Position numbers and translations under genes: made by a program | Source of the DNA: Saposhnikovia divaricata | Lineage: Eukaryota > Streptophyta > Magnoliopsida > Apiales > Apiaceae | DNA length: 64,000 nt | Assembly (NCBI GenBank): GCA_036435485.1 | Contig: CM071596.1 | Coordinates: 57,709,001-57,773,000, forward strand | Direction of reading: 5' to 3' | Notes under the pieces: model-generated | What the model was told of the DNA's origin: nothing | Seen by the model: the letters and a program-made list of their open reading frames with translations, nothing else | Database searches by the model: none | Shown here: one piece after another, positions 13,401 through 25,037 of the stretch | Numbering within the stretch: position 1 is the first letter of the stretch | How the letters are laid out: each line of letters starts with the position of its first letter

Positions 13401-15875
13401 CTTGCGGCGAAATAAACTAGACAACCATACCTACACAACCATAGGCAGTGGTCAGCCTAAAAAAACTTTTATAGTTTCGGGTCTAACTGTTTTTATGAGA
13501 TAACGAAATTTTGCCATTACGACGACTATAAATCGAGCATTTCCATTTTACAATCACTCCAAACCAATCATCAAGGTGAACCAATCAACCTCAACATCAA
13601 CCAACATTCATCAAAGACTTCTAAGGCCAGTGGTAAGGTTTAAAACCACCACTTAACATTTTACATATCAAAACAAAGCCAAACAACCACTAAATCCCTT
13701 AACATGAACCATTCATGAACCCATCTCAAAACTAACCACAAAACTCATAAAAATAAAAGGTAAGGTTAGGGTTTATACCTTCCTTGATGCTCTAGCAACA
13801 CTAACAAGTGCTTACAATCACTTAACAAGCTTTAGGTGGTCCTTACAAAGCTTAATCCTTATGAACAAAACAAGAAAAACAAGTTAAAGTACTATTCATT
13901 ACTATTCACCCACCTCTTTGGATGAACTTTTGACATAGTTAGGAATAGTATTTGAAGCTAAGATTTTAACCATATCTTATACTCTTCAAGGGATTTATTT
14001 TGAGCTATATATAACTAAATTTGAAGCTTTCTAGCTAGGGTTTTGAACCCCATCTTCATGAAGAACAGAATTTGTCCAGATTTTGTTAATGGTGGGTAAG
14101 GTTTTTTCTTGTTTTTTCTCTTTGACTAGTGGTTGAAAAATTGATTTGTGTGATATTTAGTAACTTGTATCAGATGTATAAAGAGGCTTTGTCACCCTTA
14201 ATCCATGTGTCAAGCTTGTGTGGTGTGTAGAAATGTGATGACTAGGTGCCTTGTTGTCTTGTTCTTGATCAAACACCTCTTTAATCCATTTGTTTTTAAT
14301 TTTCTTGATTTTCTTTTCCACCAATCCACTTGATATAATGCTCTTGATGATGTAGTGTGGTACTAATTCTTAGTTCGTGTTTAATCAATAATTCATAATT
14401 CGTTCGCTTAATCTCTTAATCTCGTCATAAAGTTCTATCGATTTCTAGAACGTTCATTGTACTAACTTAGGGGTTTTCGTTCTAAATTCTTAAATCACCC
14501 TTAATAAAATAATAAAATATAAAATCCTCAAATCTTCAATTTAAATAACACATTGCCTTGATCGACTTGATATACTCTTCACTGCCCGGTCAAATATTTC
14601 ATAAAAATAAAGTTTGGATTTTCTGAATTCTGATCACGTTTACATACACTTATTTACCTCATAGATTACTAATAATTTCGAAATATCCATTTCCTATCTC
14701 ATACATAGGGTAACATGAAAAATTTCTTAGTCCTAAAAAAGCACTATTCATCCATGCAAATCACTATTCATCCCTCAAATGAAAATTTTTCTCAAGTAGA
14801 GAAATTTGGGTTATTACATTTACTTTTCCATTTTTAATTCAATTTGATAGTTTTTTTACCAAAACTATTGAATTGGTTTTTTACCTACCACTTTCATTTC
14901 CATTTTAAAATCCATTCGATAGTTTTTCAATAAAACTATCATAGTGGGTTACTTCCAATTTGATTTTGATTTTCTTTTTAATTCATTTCGATACTTTTTA
15001 TAAAAAAAACTATAGAAACTTTCTTGTTTGATTTTACAATTAAGTCACTGGAATTTTTTTCTTCTCATGTCAGTCCTTTTCTTTTCATATTTTCTTTTGA
15101 GTCACTGCACCTATTTTCTTTTTTTATCAGTACTTTTCTTTTTCATATTTCTTTTTAAAGTCACTAAATCCTTTTAAATCACTTGAGTTGCAGATTTTCT
15201 GACTTAGAAATTTTAGCTGATTTGTCTTTCGCTTTTAGGAATTTCCAAGTCCAACTTGAATCAATTCTTTGATGCTTCCAATAATATGTTGATCTTCTTC
15301 ATACGTGGTGTCATCTAGTACACTAGTCTGGTTTACAAATGACTACCACTGAGTTCAATCTTCATGTCTTCTTTGCTTTCCAATTGACAAGTTGTAGACT
15401 GTTCTGGTTGCTTCAAACACTGACTCTCAATAAACACTATATTTTTACTGGATTACTTTCTGGTACTAAGACAACATCTTCATTGCTACTATAATCTTTA
15501 ACCTCTGTCTTTACCCTGTATTCATTGCTTTCAAATTCCTATGCTTCCTACACTGTCTATGTCGTAGTCAATGCTAATACACTGAAATCTTCTCGTGGCA
15601 CTGTATACTAAATCTTCAATACTTCTGAAACCATGAAAGTCTTCAAAACTTATTCTTCATCGAGGCATGAACATATTAATGAACTCCTTAATATGAACTT
15701 CTTTCAGTGACCCTTAAGTAAACTTCAAAATTTGTTCCCGTATTTTGATTCTTTGTATTTGCCTTGTATTCATATCTTCTAGATTTTCTGTGTAGTCGTA
15801 GTATTATTTATCTGTCCTGTTCTAGTATTGAGTTACCAGTCTTCCTGTTCATACTGCGTTTTACTCTCACCAACA
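10409..15875. mobile_element. Solo LTR inserted in copia remnant A
   Basis: The insertion starts TGTTAAGTCC and ends CTCACCAACA, giving the TGTT...AACA ends expected of an LTR, with a 5-bp target-site duplication GTACG at 10404-10408 and 15876-15880. Removing it rejoins the copia integrase frame (before: SMICHST; after: STLPEFLWVEALKT). Without the nested 3.7-kb insertion it is about 1.8 kb with no coding region. It contains repeated CGATAGTTTTTTTA...AAACTATCGA inverted motifs near 11100-11130, 14850 and 14920. A solo LTR is the simplest reading, though no second copy is present for comparison. Confidence 0.75.
11139..14818 (-). mobile_element. Large solo LTR nested inside the other solo LTR
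   Basis: Read on the minus strand it starts TGTAATAACCC (complement of 14808-14818) and ends GGGGGCGTCGCA (complement of 11139-11150). The 5-bp target-site duplication TTTAC lies at 11134-11138 and 14819-14823. The 3,680 bp hold no retroviral-type coding domain. Starts of the TGTAATAACCC type and GGGCG...CA ends resemble long-LTR plant Gypsy chromoviruses, so a Gypsy solo LTR is likely. Family assignment is by recall only. Confidence 0.75.
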
Positions 15876-16300
15876 GTACGTTGCCAGAATTTTTGTGGGT
15901 TGAAGCCCTTAAAACAACTATGTATATCCTTAATCGGGTCCCAAGTAAACCCGTGCCTAAAACACCTTATGAATATTGACTAATAGGGAACTCAGCTTTG
16001 GAAATATGCATGTATGGGGTTGTTTGGTTGAAGCAAAAATATATAACCCATACATCAAGAAATTGGACCCTAAAACTAATACTTGTCATTTTTATTGGTT
16101 ACCCCGAAAGATCTAAAGGTTTTATATTTTATTGTCCTTCACACACCATTCGAATACTTTAGACTAGAAATGCAGTATATTTTGAGGATGCTAAAGTGAG
16201 TGGGAGTATATCCCAAAAGATAAATCTAGAAGAGATTCTGGAGAATGTCTCTATTCCTATCAATCTAGATATTAACAATTTCCACCACTTGAGAAGAAGC
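15876..16300 (+). pseudogene. Copia remnant A, integrase C-terminal part
   Basis: Continues the integrase interrupted at 10408: STLPEFLWVEALKTTMYILN, then in other frames YERSKGFIFYCPSH-like sequence and a stretch ending near LEEILENVSIP. The copia match fades after about 16280. A 38-bp segment starting AACAATTTCCACCAC is directly repeated at about 16275 and 16381, a probable small duplication at the decayed edge. Confidence 0.75.
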
Positions 16301-16479
16301 ACAAAAAAATTAAAAATTTTAAACCAGAGTGTTCAAAGGTCGATCAAGTTGTAAGTCCTTGAAGCAATTTGTTGAAAAATTAACAATTTCCACCACCCGA
16401 GAAGAAGCACAAAAAAATTGAGCTCCGAGTTTCGGAGTTGTCACAATTAATATTGGACATATAAATCATTGTTTTTTGA

Positions 16480-16900
16480 ACTATTATATTTATCGGCACT
16501 TTCGATGCGTCATTGTATCGATGTCATGCACATCGAAAAAAATTTGTTCTAAAATATCTACTACACCATTATGAATGATGCTAAAAAAATTAAAGGACAA
16601 CTACAAGTCAAGAATGATTGAAAATTATTGAATGTGCACCCCAATTTGTGGATCCAAAAAGGATTAAAGAAACCAAAGGCATGTTCACACTTGTAAAAAA
16701 GCAAATAAGAGCTGTGTGTGAATGATTTTTTTTATTTAAATTTCCTGACAATGCATCAAATGTAGGTCATTGTGTTTAAGATAATTACGAGTTCTTGGGG
16801 TTCAAGTGTCATGAATGTCACATTATAATGCAAAGATTTTTGCCACTTGCGATTCATGAAGTTTACCTCAAGATGGATTGTTGGATTCATGGAATTATAT
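16480..16900 (+). pseudogene. CACTA/EnSpm TNP2-type transposase fragment
   Basis: Contains the recognisable string DVMHIEKN near 16522-16545, then KIKGQLQVKND, LWIQKG and, across a frame change, HECHIIMQRFLPLAIHEVYL near 16810-16870. These follow the order of the TNP2 transposase core (compare the minus-strand copy in CACTA-1). Stops and frameshifts are frequent. It is a short relic and has no visible CACTA terminus of its own. Confidence 0.7.
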
Positions 16901-17039
16901 ATTCTTTTTAATTGTTATGTTCCTTTTAAAAAAAATCGATTAAAACTCCTTCGGTTGATAATATTGTTTGTAATATCCAATTAGTTTTTTTGATATTAAA
17001 ATGGTTATCAGTATTTTAAAATAATTTAAAGAGATAAGA

Positions 17040-18010
17040 TGGCAAGTTTGTGACCGCGTTCATCGTAAACGATTAACGACCGAACTAACGACCATAACGC
17101 GGTCAGATTAGAACATGACATTTATTTATTTATTTTTGTAATTATCTATTCTTTCAAAAAATAGTAATAAGTACAAAATCGCATGAAATTATTTTCTAAA
17201 ATTTTAAACTAATCCAAAAATGTAATATTTCAAGTTTATGAATATGGGAAGAAAAATAAAAGTTTAAAATAGTCTATTATTAAATACTGTTAATTTTTGA
17301 AAAATCGTAAAATATAGATATAGAGTTGTTCATTTACGACCGAAGAGATCGTAAATGGCTTGGAAGAAAAAATGAAAAAGTTAAAAAATTTCAGGAAAGA
17401 TTAACATGGGTAAAAGTAAATCACAATCGGGTTATTACGACCGAATTGAAAAGGTGTGGTCATTTCAGACCCTACATAGGGTTAAGATTGTTTTTTTCCC
17501 TTTTCATTTTCATTTCCTACAAACTGTCTAATTCTCTCTTACACACGTACGGGATGCAACAATTTCAACCAAAAAATAAAATAAAAACGGGCCATAATGG
17601 CAACTATGCACAAATAGTGACCTTATTTTACAATTCAGAAACCTAGAATAATGACTGCCACCACTAATAACGTCTGCCACTAGAACTTATGACCGTATCC
17701 ATAAATCACGGTCGGTATACTTAGTCAGTATTGTATGTCTAATATGGTCCCAACAATAAAGTACACCGACCCCGTTCTGGTTACTCCCTATGATCGAGGG
17801 GTCAATCGTTCTTAGTTAGTTACGATCGAATCTAGCAACGATCGTAGCTAGTCGGTAATATTAGTCGGTGTAGTTTCTTGATCTAACCTCTACTATAAGG
17901 AATGACGATCGCATTAATTATTACCTAACTACGACCAACACTTTATCGCTTTATGTAATTACAACCGCCTTCAATCAGGATTAGCCTGTCTGACCTGGAC
18001 CATTTGTTAA
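17040..18010. repeat. Cluster of ACGACC/GGTCGT motifs, likely CACTA subterminal region
   Basis: Many direct and inverted short motifs of the form TTACGACCGA, AACGACC, ACGGTCGG and ACGATCG are dispersed through about 950 bp (for example near 17051, 17078, 17336, 17436, 17685, 17820 and 17905). This resembles the transposase-binding arrays beside CACTA termini, and a TNP2 fragment lies directly upstream. No CACTA terminus was found to close it, so the assignment is tentative. The open frame at 17326-17646 across the motifs is not credited as a gene. Confidence 0.45.
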
Positions 18011-18404
18011 TGAGGTGGCTTTGCCATGTCAATGAACCCCATACACGTGGCGTCTAGCTATCCACAAGTTGGGGCCCATGTCAGCCGGGATCCTTACACG
18101 TTGCAATAATAGTTGACATAAGTCTTCCATCAATCAACTAAGAAAATTAAATAGCGGATTTAATAAGATCGATGTCTGTCGATCGTTATATGGTAATAAT
18201 GACTTAATTTTCAATGCAATATCTTTTTGGAAATATCAAAAGTAGGCACAAAAATGTAAGGCAATGCTTATATTAGCGGTGGAAATATCAACTAGTTGCT
18301 TGAACAGCTGCCTTTTTTCTCCATTGTTGCCTTTTCCTTTTCTAATTTTTTATGGCATGGTAATTGGTTCTTTGGTTGATGGTTAAAAAAAATTGAGATT
18401 ATAC

Positions 18405-18590
18405 TATATATGAAAATGATCAAGGTTGTTGAATGACCATTCCCATAAAAATTGCTTATGAAATTTCAAAAATACGATCATGAGCTTAAAGTAAGTGGAC
18501 TTATTTGGAATTCATTTAATAAAGGTTTCATTGTGCATGAGCTAGATATAACTGGTAAAACCTAAACCTAGCTAAATCTTCTACACCCAG
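18405..18590 (+). pseudogene. PDS5-like fragment B, intron part left of the nest
   Basis: The stretch around ATTGCTTATGAAATTTC and GATCATGAGCTTAAAGTAAG resembles the intron before the terminal exon in copies C (near 51765-51815) and D (near 53345-53400). The matching terminal exon is at 36440-36563, on the other side of the 17.7-kb nest, so both belong to one PDS5-like copy split by insertion. This is noncoding evidence by eye and moderately secure. Confidence 0.5.
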
Positions 18591-18860
18591 GCCATGTTTG
18601 TTTCATAGGATTAAGTATGGTATATGCAAGGCCGTTCCATACTTTATGAGGGCCCAGGACGAAATTCCAAAAAAGGGTCCTAAATTTTTTCCCCAAAAAA
18701 TTTATTATGATAATACAAAAAATAATTCAAGATAATTTCTAATAAAATCAAACAAATGAAACATCATAGTACTAACATAAAAATTAATGGCAATAAAACT
18801 AGTTTAGCTATAAATCGAATAACTAGTTTGGATAACAACATATTGTACACAAGTGATAAA

Positions 18861-19985
18861 TTAAGAAAAACAACTTCGTCTAGCACTTCTTGATGCAAAA
18901 TCGGTGATGATGGTATCAATGTCAATATTCTCCAACATATCTCTTTCAATGCATAAAACTGCAAGACCATTTAACCTTTCTTGTGACATCGATGAGCGTA
19001 AATAATTTTTCAACAACTTCAACTTGGAAAAACTTCTTCCAGTTGATGCTACACTCACAGGTATAGATAATAAGATTCGATAAGCAATAGCAACATTCGG
19101 AAGGCACTCCAAAGATCTAACAAATTCAAGAATCTCAATAGCCGATGTCAAGTCATCCGGAACATAAATTTGCAATGTTTCTACTTCATGTACCAAGACA
19201 TCTAATTCAAAATCCGTGAACCCATTATGAGAGAAAGTAGCTACCAAATTGCTACAACATTTTTTTACTTCATCATGCCCCAAAGACTTCAAAGTTTCTG
19301 GATCAAATAAGAACCCAAAAATACCTTCAAATGTTTGCAATTGTTCAAAATGACTTCTCAATGAATTAATTGCAATGTCTACCAATCGCACAAAAAAATC
19401 AATTCTAAAAGATTCCTCAATTGTTCTCACTTCTTCACTATCATCATTTTCATCAAATTGTTTTTTCTGAGGACACGACGCTTTATAGGAAAAGTAGGCT
19501 CTATATCCATATCAACTGCAATTTCTTTGGCAACATTCATGCTAGAAACAAATCCTTCCTCCCTATACTTTTCAAAAAATAACAACACACTTTCTAATTG
19601 TTTCATGGTAGTACCAATGCACATAGATTTAAATTGTAACTTTTTACTCACCATGTTAATGGAAAACTAAATGTCATACCAAATAACCATGCCAAGTAAG
19701 AACTCAAAACTCTCAATTAGTCCAATCAAACTTTCGGCTTCGCTAACCGACTTAGGATCATTAGAAGATTCTTTTAATTCCAACAAAGCCAATCTAATTA
19801 GTGGAGCTTGAAATCTAATTTCTTTCACACTTTTTACATATACGGCTTTCCCAACGAGTATTACACAAAGATTTCAAAGTTAAACCCGGAACATTATCAG
19901 GCAAAGTCTTCCATCTTTTAGGTGAACTTGAAAATAATGTGTATATTTGTTGCACAACTCCAAAAAAAGAAATAGCTTTAACACA
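18861..19985 (-). pseudogene. hAT-family (zinc finger MYM-type-1-like) transposase, C-terminal half, broken
   Basis: Reading the minus strand from 19985: FFGVVQQIYTLFSSSPKRW, then SLCNTRWESR, a frame change, VKEIRFQAPLIRLALLELKE, FEFLLGMVIWYD, a stop, MVSKKLQFKSM...KEIAVDMDIEPTFP, another frame change, and then 19430-18861. The last block ends with the hAT dimerisation signature ASTGRSFSKLKLLKNYLRSS followed by QERLNGLAVLCIE. This is the order seen in plant hAT proteins annotated as TTF-type zinc finger or ZMYM1-like. The N-terminal zinc finger and catalytic start are missing, replaced by a copia fragment at about 19990. Several frame breaks mark it as inactive. Confidence 0.8.
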
Positions 19986-19989
19986 AGAA

Positions 19990-20511
19990 AGTACCTCATT
20001 AGTCCCAAATCTTTGATGGTGAAAGCTTTGTCAAGTTGTTGCTTTAAGACAACTATACAATCTTCATCATCCCTAGTAATGATTAGATCATCTACATACA
20101 CCAACACCATGACTGTCTTCCTATTGTAAACTTTAGTAAAGAGACAATTCAAAAACTTAGATAATTCTGCATTACATTCTCTCGATGCTTGTCTAAGTCA
20201 TATATGCTTCTTTTCAGTTTGCATACTTGTCCTGGTTTAGCTTTTGTGTATCCTTCTGGTGGTCTCATATACACTTCATCCTCCAAGAATCCATGTAAGA
20301 AAGCATTGTTGATGTCTAATTGATGTAGGTTCCAATCTCGAGTAGTTGCAAGAGCCATCAAGCTTCTCACAGTGGTGAATTTTGCCACAGGTGAGAAGGT
20401 GTCTTTATAGTCTTGCCCTTTGATCTGTTTGTCTCCCCTTGCTACAACTCGTGCTTTCAACCTTTCAACCTCACCATTTCGCTTGTATTTAGTCTTGAAG
20501 ACCCATTTTCT
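19990..20511 (-). pseudogene. Copia reverse transcriptase fragment, part 3 (minus strand)
   Basis: Encodes KWVFKTKYKRNGEVERLKAR, ARGDKQIKGQDYKDTFSPVA, LDINNAFLHGFLEDEVYMRP and, after a frame change, VLVYVDDLIITRDDEDC and FTIKDLGLMRYFL. These are canonical Ty1/copia RVT_2 blocks including the catalytic YVDD. It ends abruptly against hAT sequence at about 19990. Its upstream part is displaced to 29994-30106 and 35373-35651 by two CACTA insertions. Confidence 0.9.
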
Positions 20512-20990
20512 CACTACACCATAAAAGGCCTACGACAACACCAAAAAAGTGTTGCCGTAGGCCCAAAATATGTTGCTGTAGGGCCAAAAAACCCCTAAGG
20601 CAACATTTTGGTGATGTTGCTATTTTTTCCGTTGCCTTTGGTGTCAATGGCAACATTCTTATTCTCTATGCCAACATCAGTTCTAATGTTGGCATAGATT
20701 TGTTATAGCAACATTATTATTAGTCTTTAGCAACATAATATTATGTTGCCTTTGTGTAACATTTTTTAAAAAAATAGTGGGCCCCACCAGGGGACCCCAC
20801 TTTTGGGACCCACTGTTGGGCCCACTTTTAGGACCCACAGTGGGGCCCACTTTTGGGACCACTATGGGACCACTTTAATGGAAACACAAATTTTTGCCTA
20901 TAGCAACATTTTCTAGCAACATTTCTTCACATTAATTTTTCTTTTTGCCAACACTTTATAGCATCAATGGCAACACTTTTCTATTTCCAA
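20512..20990. repeat. CACTA-1 left subterminal repeats
   Basis: Copies of the GGCAACAT/ATGTTGCC family, for example GCAACATTTTGGTGATGTTG near 20602 and CTAGCAACATT near 20911, in both orientations, as expected for transposase-binding sites. A local run of GGGACCCAC/GGGCCCAC repeats lies at 20776-20870. Confidence 0.75.
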
Positions 20991-21283
20991 CAAAAAATGA
21001 TAAAAATGAAAATATGCATCCCTAGATAACCAAATACCACAACCAACTTAACCATAATTATCCATACCAGATTCATTACATAACATCTGGTGCCATAAAT
21101 ACATAAACTACAATCCAAATTCAAAGCAAAAGCATAAGAGTTGGTGCCATAAGCAAATGACATAAGATCTGGTGCACCATAAGTACATAATTTTACTAAG
21201 TACGTAATAAAACCAACATAACAAAAGACAGTCTAAAACATAAGCAGAGCTCCCCAAACAGTCACACAGACATAAACAGCAAA

Positions 21284-24200
21284 TTAAAAGCTGGTGCCAC
21301 CAGTCACAGGAGTACTATCTTCATGGTCACTCGAGATAGTCGCACAAAGCTCCCGAAGATCAACTACAGTGTCTGGGTTTGCCTCGCCTAATTTTTTAAG
21401 CACCAATGTCATGTTTTCATGTACCTTTTTGTTCACCTGAGCATCCATTTCTGCTTGCAGTTTCTTGTTCACTTTCGCCTCAACTTCTTCAACCAAAGTT
21501 TCCTTTATCTTGCATGTCAGGTCCTGTACATAGGTCTCTTTTGGAGCTTGAGCAGGAATTTTTGATGGATTCACAGATCTCCCTAGGAGCCATGTCGGAA
21601 AGTGTTTTTTTCCATCAGTAACCAGCAATTCATCAACAGCCTCTCCTGATGTGTCGAGATGATCCTTAATCTTTTCCTACGAAATTAAGACATAACAATG
21701 ATTTATCAACAATTCATTAACTGTGAAAATAAAATGATTTATCAATTACAAGTGATTTGATAAAAAAAAACTGAATACTTACAATTCTGTAATTTATTAT
21801 TGCAGGATCAGTCTTATAGGTGCGTCCCTCTGTTCGCTTACGAGTTTTAATAAAAATCATTCCTCTTGACGGTTCACCCTCATCTGGCCTCCCATTATTC
21901 TATAGAAATGAACAAACAAGACATGATGTAACAAGCTTAGTCTTTGGCAACTTATAGGAAACAACAGATTAAAGTTTCAATCTTATAGCGAACTCGATCA
22001 AGATTATTTTCAAAATTTTATAAAGTTGATTAATTAACAGACATCAGGTTAGATACTTTAGCTGAACGAAATACTTGTAATTAATTTCATCTTTAATTAC
22101 CTGCTTTATATATAAAGAATAAAAGACCGAACACTAACAATATTGTTTATTTAATTGCTTCATTTGGTATTATGTAATAATAAATATAACAAGTAGACAA
22201 CCAAAAAATGATTTACCATTTTGTGCTTTAGTTGTGAAAAAAGTTTAGGACCAGCAGTTTGTGCGTCTGTGACTTTACTGCGGCTCTCAGCATTTGTCTT
22301 GGCCCTTTTCTGAAAAACACATGAAAAATAATTGGTACTTTTTTTTTCATCTCAATTAATGTGAACAACAAGCAATATACTCCAATACTCCAGCAAATTT
22401 ACCTGAATATGTTCATCTTCCCAATACTCCAAAAGCGACTTGAAAGTCTCAAGTGGGACATCATCAGGCCTATTTTCTAGCCTAGCCTCATCGTTAGGGT
22501 AATGGGTATAATGATCCCTCTTCAAGGGACTCTTGCGCCCCCTCCAAGATTCTTGAATCGACTTCAACGCGTAGCCTCGAAATTCCTCAGGAATAATATA
22601 CCATTTCTTAAAATAAATCAAATAAAAAAAAAGATTAAATCAATCATATGTAGTCTACTGTATCACCAAAACAATTTTACAGATGCAAGAACAGTTTGCA
22701 CTTATTTAAAGTTAATATGTTACCTTTACATAATTCCACATAGTTTCCTTTAAGTTACTATGAACATGACGCCAATCTGCATAAGCAAGCGACAAACAAC
22801 GCTTTGAGATTGTCCCGAGAAAGTTGCCAAGTTCAGTTACTACTCTGTCGTCTTCTGAAACAGGCTGGAACTTAGCATGCATGTCAATAACAACTCTCTT
22901 GTCGATGGACCTGGTCTGAACTTTGTCCATTCTTGTTGGTCCTCTGAATCTCTTGGGAACTACAACATCAATTATCAAGTACAAAAAAATAAGAAATTAG
23001 AACACACTTTCTTATTTCAGTTCTATTAAAAACAGGACACATAACTGACATACCAATGACTAATATTCATGTAATAATGAAGGAAAAATGAAGAAAGAAA
23101 ATTACCTTGAGATCTAGGATCTTCTTCATCTTCATAATCAGGCAAGGCGGTTTCTACACCAACCGTCCTAGTTTCAAGTGCATTTTCATTTGTAGTAGCC
23201 TTAGTAGCTTTTTCCTTTTGGCGTTTCTGCATAGCCAAAAAAATGGCCATTGAACCTTGTCCAGCAGTTGGTTCTGGTAACACAATGATACCAGATTCCT
23301 CATGAATTGGATTACTCGTTTCCTCCTCAGCTGCATCCTTAGCATGTGCAACATTAGCTCGGGAACGAGTTGTTGGTCCAGCAAGAGACTTGGTCTTCTC
23401 AACTTGTTTGGTTCTCTGAAATAAAATTGGATTAGGTACCAAGACAAAACTTTTACTTGTTATTTTTTTATAAATTGCAAAGTTAAATCTCTAGCTACGA
23501 CACACCTTTAGTGAATTTTCCAAAGCATTATTACCGCTTTGTTCTTCCCCAGCTCCTGGAACATAATCATCGTCGTCCCCTTGCACCTGTTCTTTTCCCT
23601 TTTTTTTCGGGTTTTTACATATTATTCCAGCTGCTAGAGTAGGCAATTTGAGAGCCATCTCCATTTTATTATTTTTCTTTACATTCAACGCTCTCTGTTT
23701 TTCATATTCAGTCAATTTCTTACCACATAACTTTAATTCCTCATCTGTTGCTCGCATAGCAATCTTCTTGTTTACTGGTGTCAAAGGTGGTAGTGGGGGT
23801 GGAGGGGGTTGATAGCAGTCCTATACGATTAGCATTAGTGTAAAATTGGCATATTAGTACTATACGATTTAACAAGTTTAACTCAGTTATTCATGGAATA
23901 GCTAAAATCCTAAAACCTCAAAATAAATATGAAAATAAAATGTTGTCGAAAACTTTAATTACCTCAGAAATATTTTCACCCATTTGTTCATCATCATGAG
24001 GTGGATCCTGCAAATCCAATTTCCTCCTAGCACTTGGTGAGCTTTTAGTCACAGTTGCATCATTATTTACTTGCTGTTTATTCAGTCGTGGCGATTTCCG
24101 AGTACTTATCATCTCTGTCTTATCAAGTTGAACTGATTTCTTGTTCTTTTGTTGTTGAAAGTGATGAGCAGTAACATACTTGCGTCTAGCTTGCTTTTTA

Positions 24201-24666
24201 GCTAAAAAATACAGCAGGAAGTTATAGAGTTAGATGGAAAGAGTGACATAAACCATATACATTCACAAGTGGAATGCATAAACAGTTAGAATATACCTGC
24301 ATATATATTCTGCCTTGGCCGTATAACTACATGCGGCTGCATTTGCTTGAGTGGTTCAGCTTTATGATCAACGACCGTGTCGACATAAAAATCGATGTGG
24401 TCACCACTGTCAACTCTAGCAACTAATGCATTCAGCTCAACATCATTGGTCACCATCTGCCAACCCCCCGACTCCATGCCTTTGTTTACATGAATTCCTC
24501 CAATTTCTGAATATTGCAGGTCCTCTTTGACATGCTCCATTAGGACAGTATACGAAAATACGTCAGAAGCAATGCCATATACCACTATCTGTTCTCCACT
24601 AACATATCAGCTTTCCTGAAATTCTCCTTTGTGGTGGAATCTGAGATGCAATATTTTATCTTCCAT
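21284..24666 (-). CDS. CACTA-1 TNP1-like protein with Ptta/En/Spm domain (one in-frame stop)
   Basis: Nine exons with GT/AG junctions and compatible phases are readable on the minus strand: 24666-24297, 24201-23963, 23820-23506, 23415-23106, 22959-22724, 22606-22403, 22309-22217, 21899-21783 and 21676-21284. Exon 1 starts MEDKILHLRFHHKGEF and resembles the PB1-like N-terminus of plant CACTA proteins. Exons 2-4 are basic or low-complexity (TRKSPRLNKQQ, a proline run). Exons 5-7 form the Ptta/En/Spm domain (FRGPTRMDKVQTRS, DHYTHYPNDEARLENRPDDV, GPKLFSQLKHKM). The last exon is charged and probably coiled. A TGA at about codon 20 (24609-24607) is the only lesion seen. The protein is expected to bind subterminal repeats, by analogy with TNPA. 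Confidence 0.82.
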
Positions 24667-25037
24667 CCTGCACAATATGCAGAAAATTACATTAGAAAAC
24701 AAAACTAAATTAAGAAATCAACAGATAAAATAAATTCAAGGAGAAATCAACTAATTATAAATGAACACAATTTATCAATTAGCATTAAGTAGTAACCTAA
24801 TTAAGCATGATTAAGTACAATAAACTAACTTAAATTAAACATGAGAAAGCATGATTAAGTACAATCAAGAAGGAATAATTTCAAAGTTCACTTAATTAAT
24901 CAATACATTAAGCATTCGCTTGTGAAGCAGTACATCAAAAACTAGTCCCCTATTCAAATTCTATACATAGAAATTAAGCATTTTTCAACATTGCTAGGCT
25001 CAACGGGGATTTGTCTTGCTGGGAGATCATTCCTACA

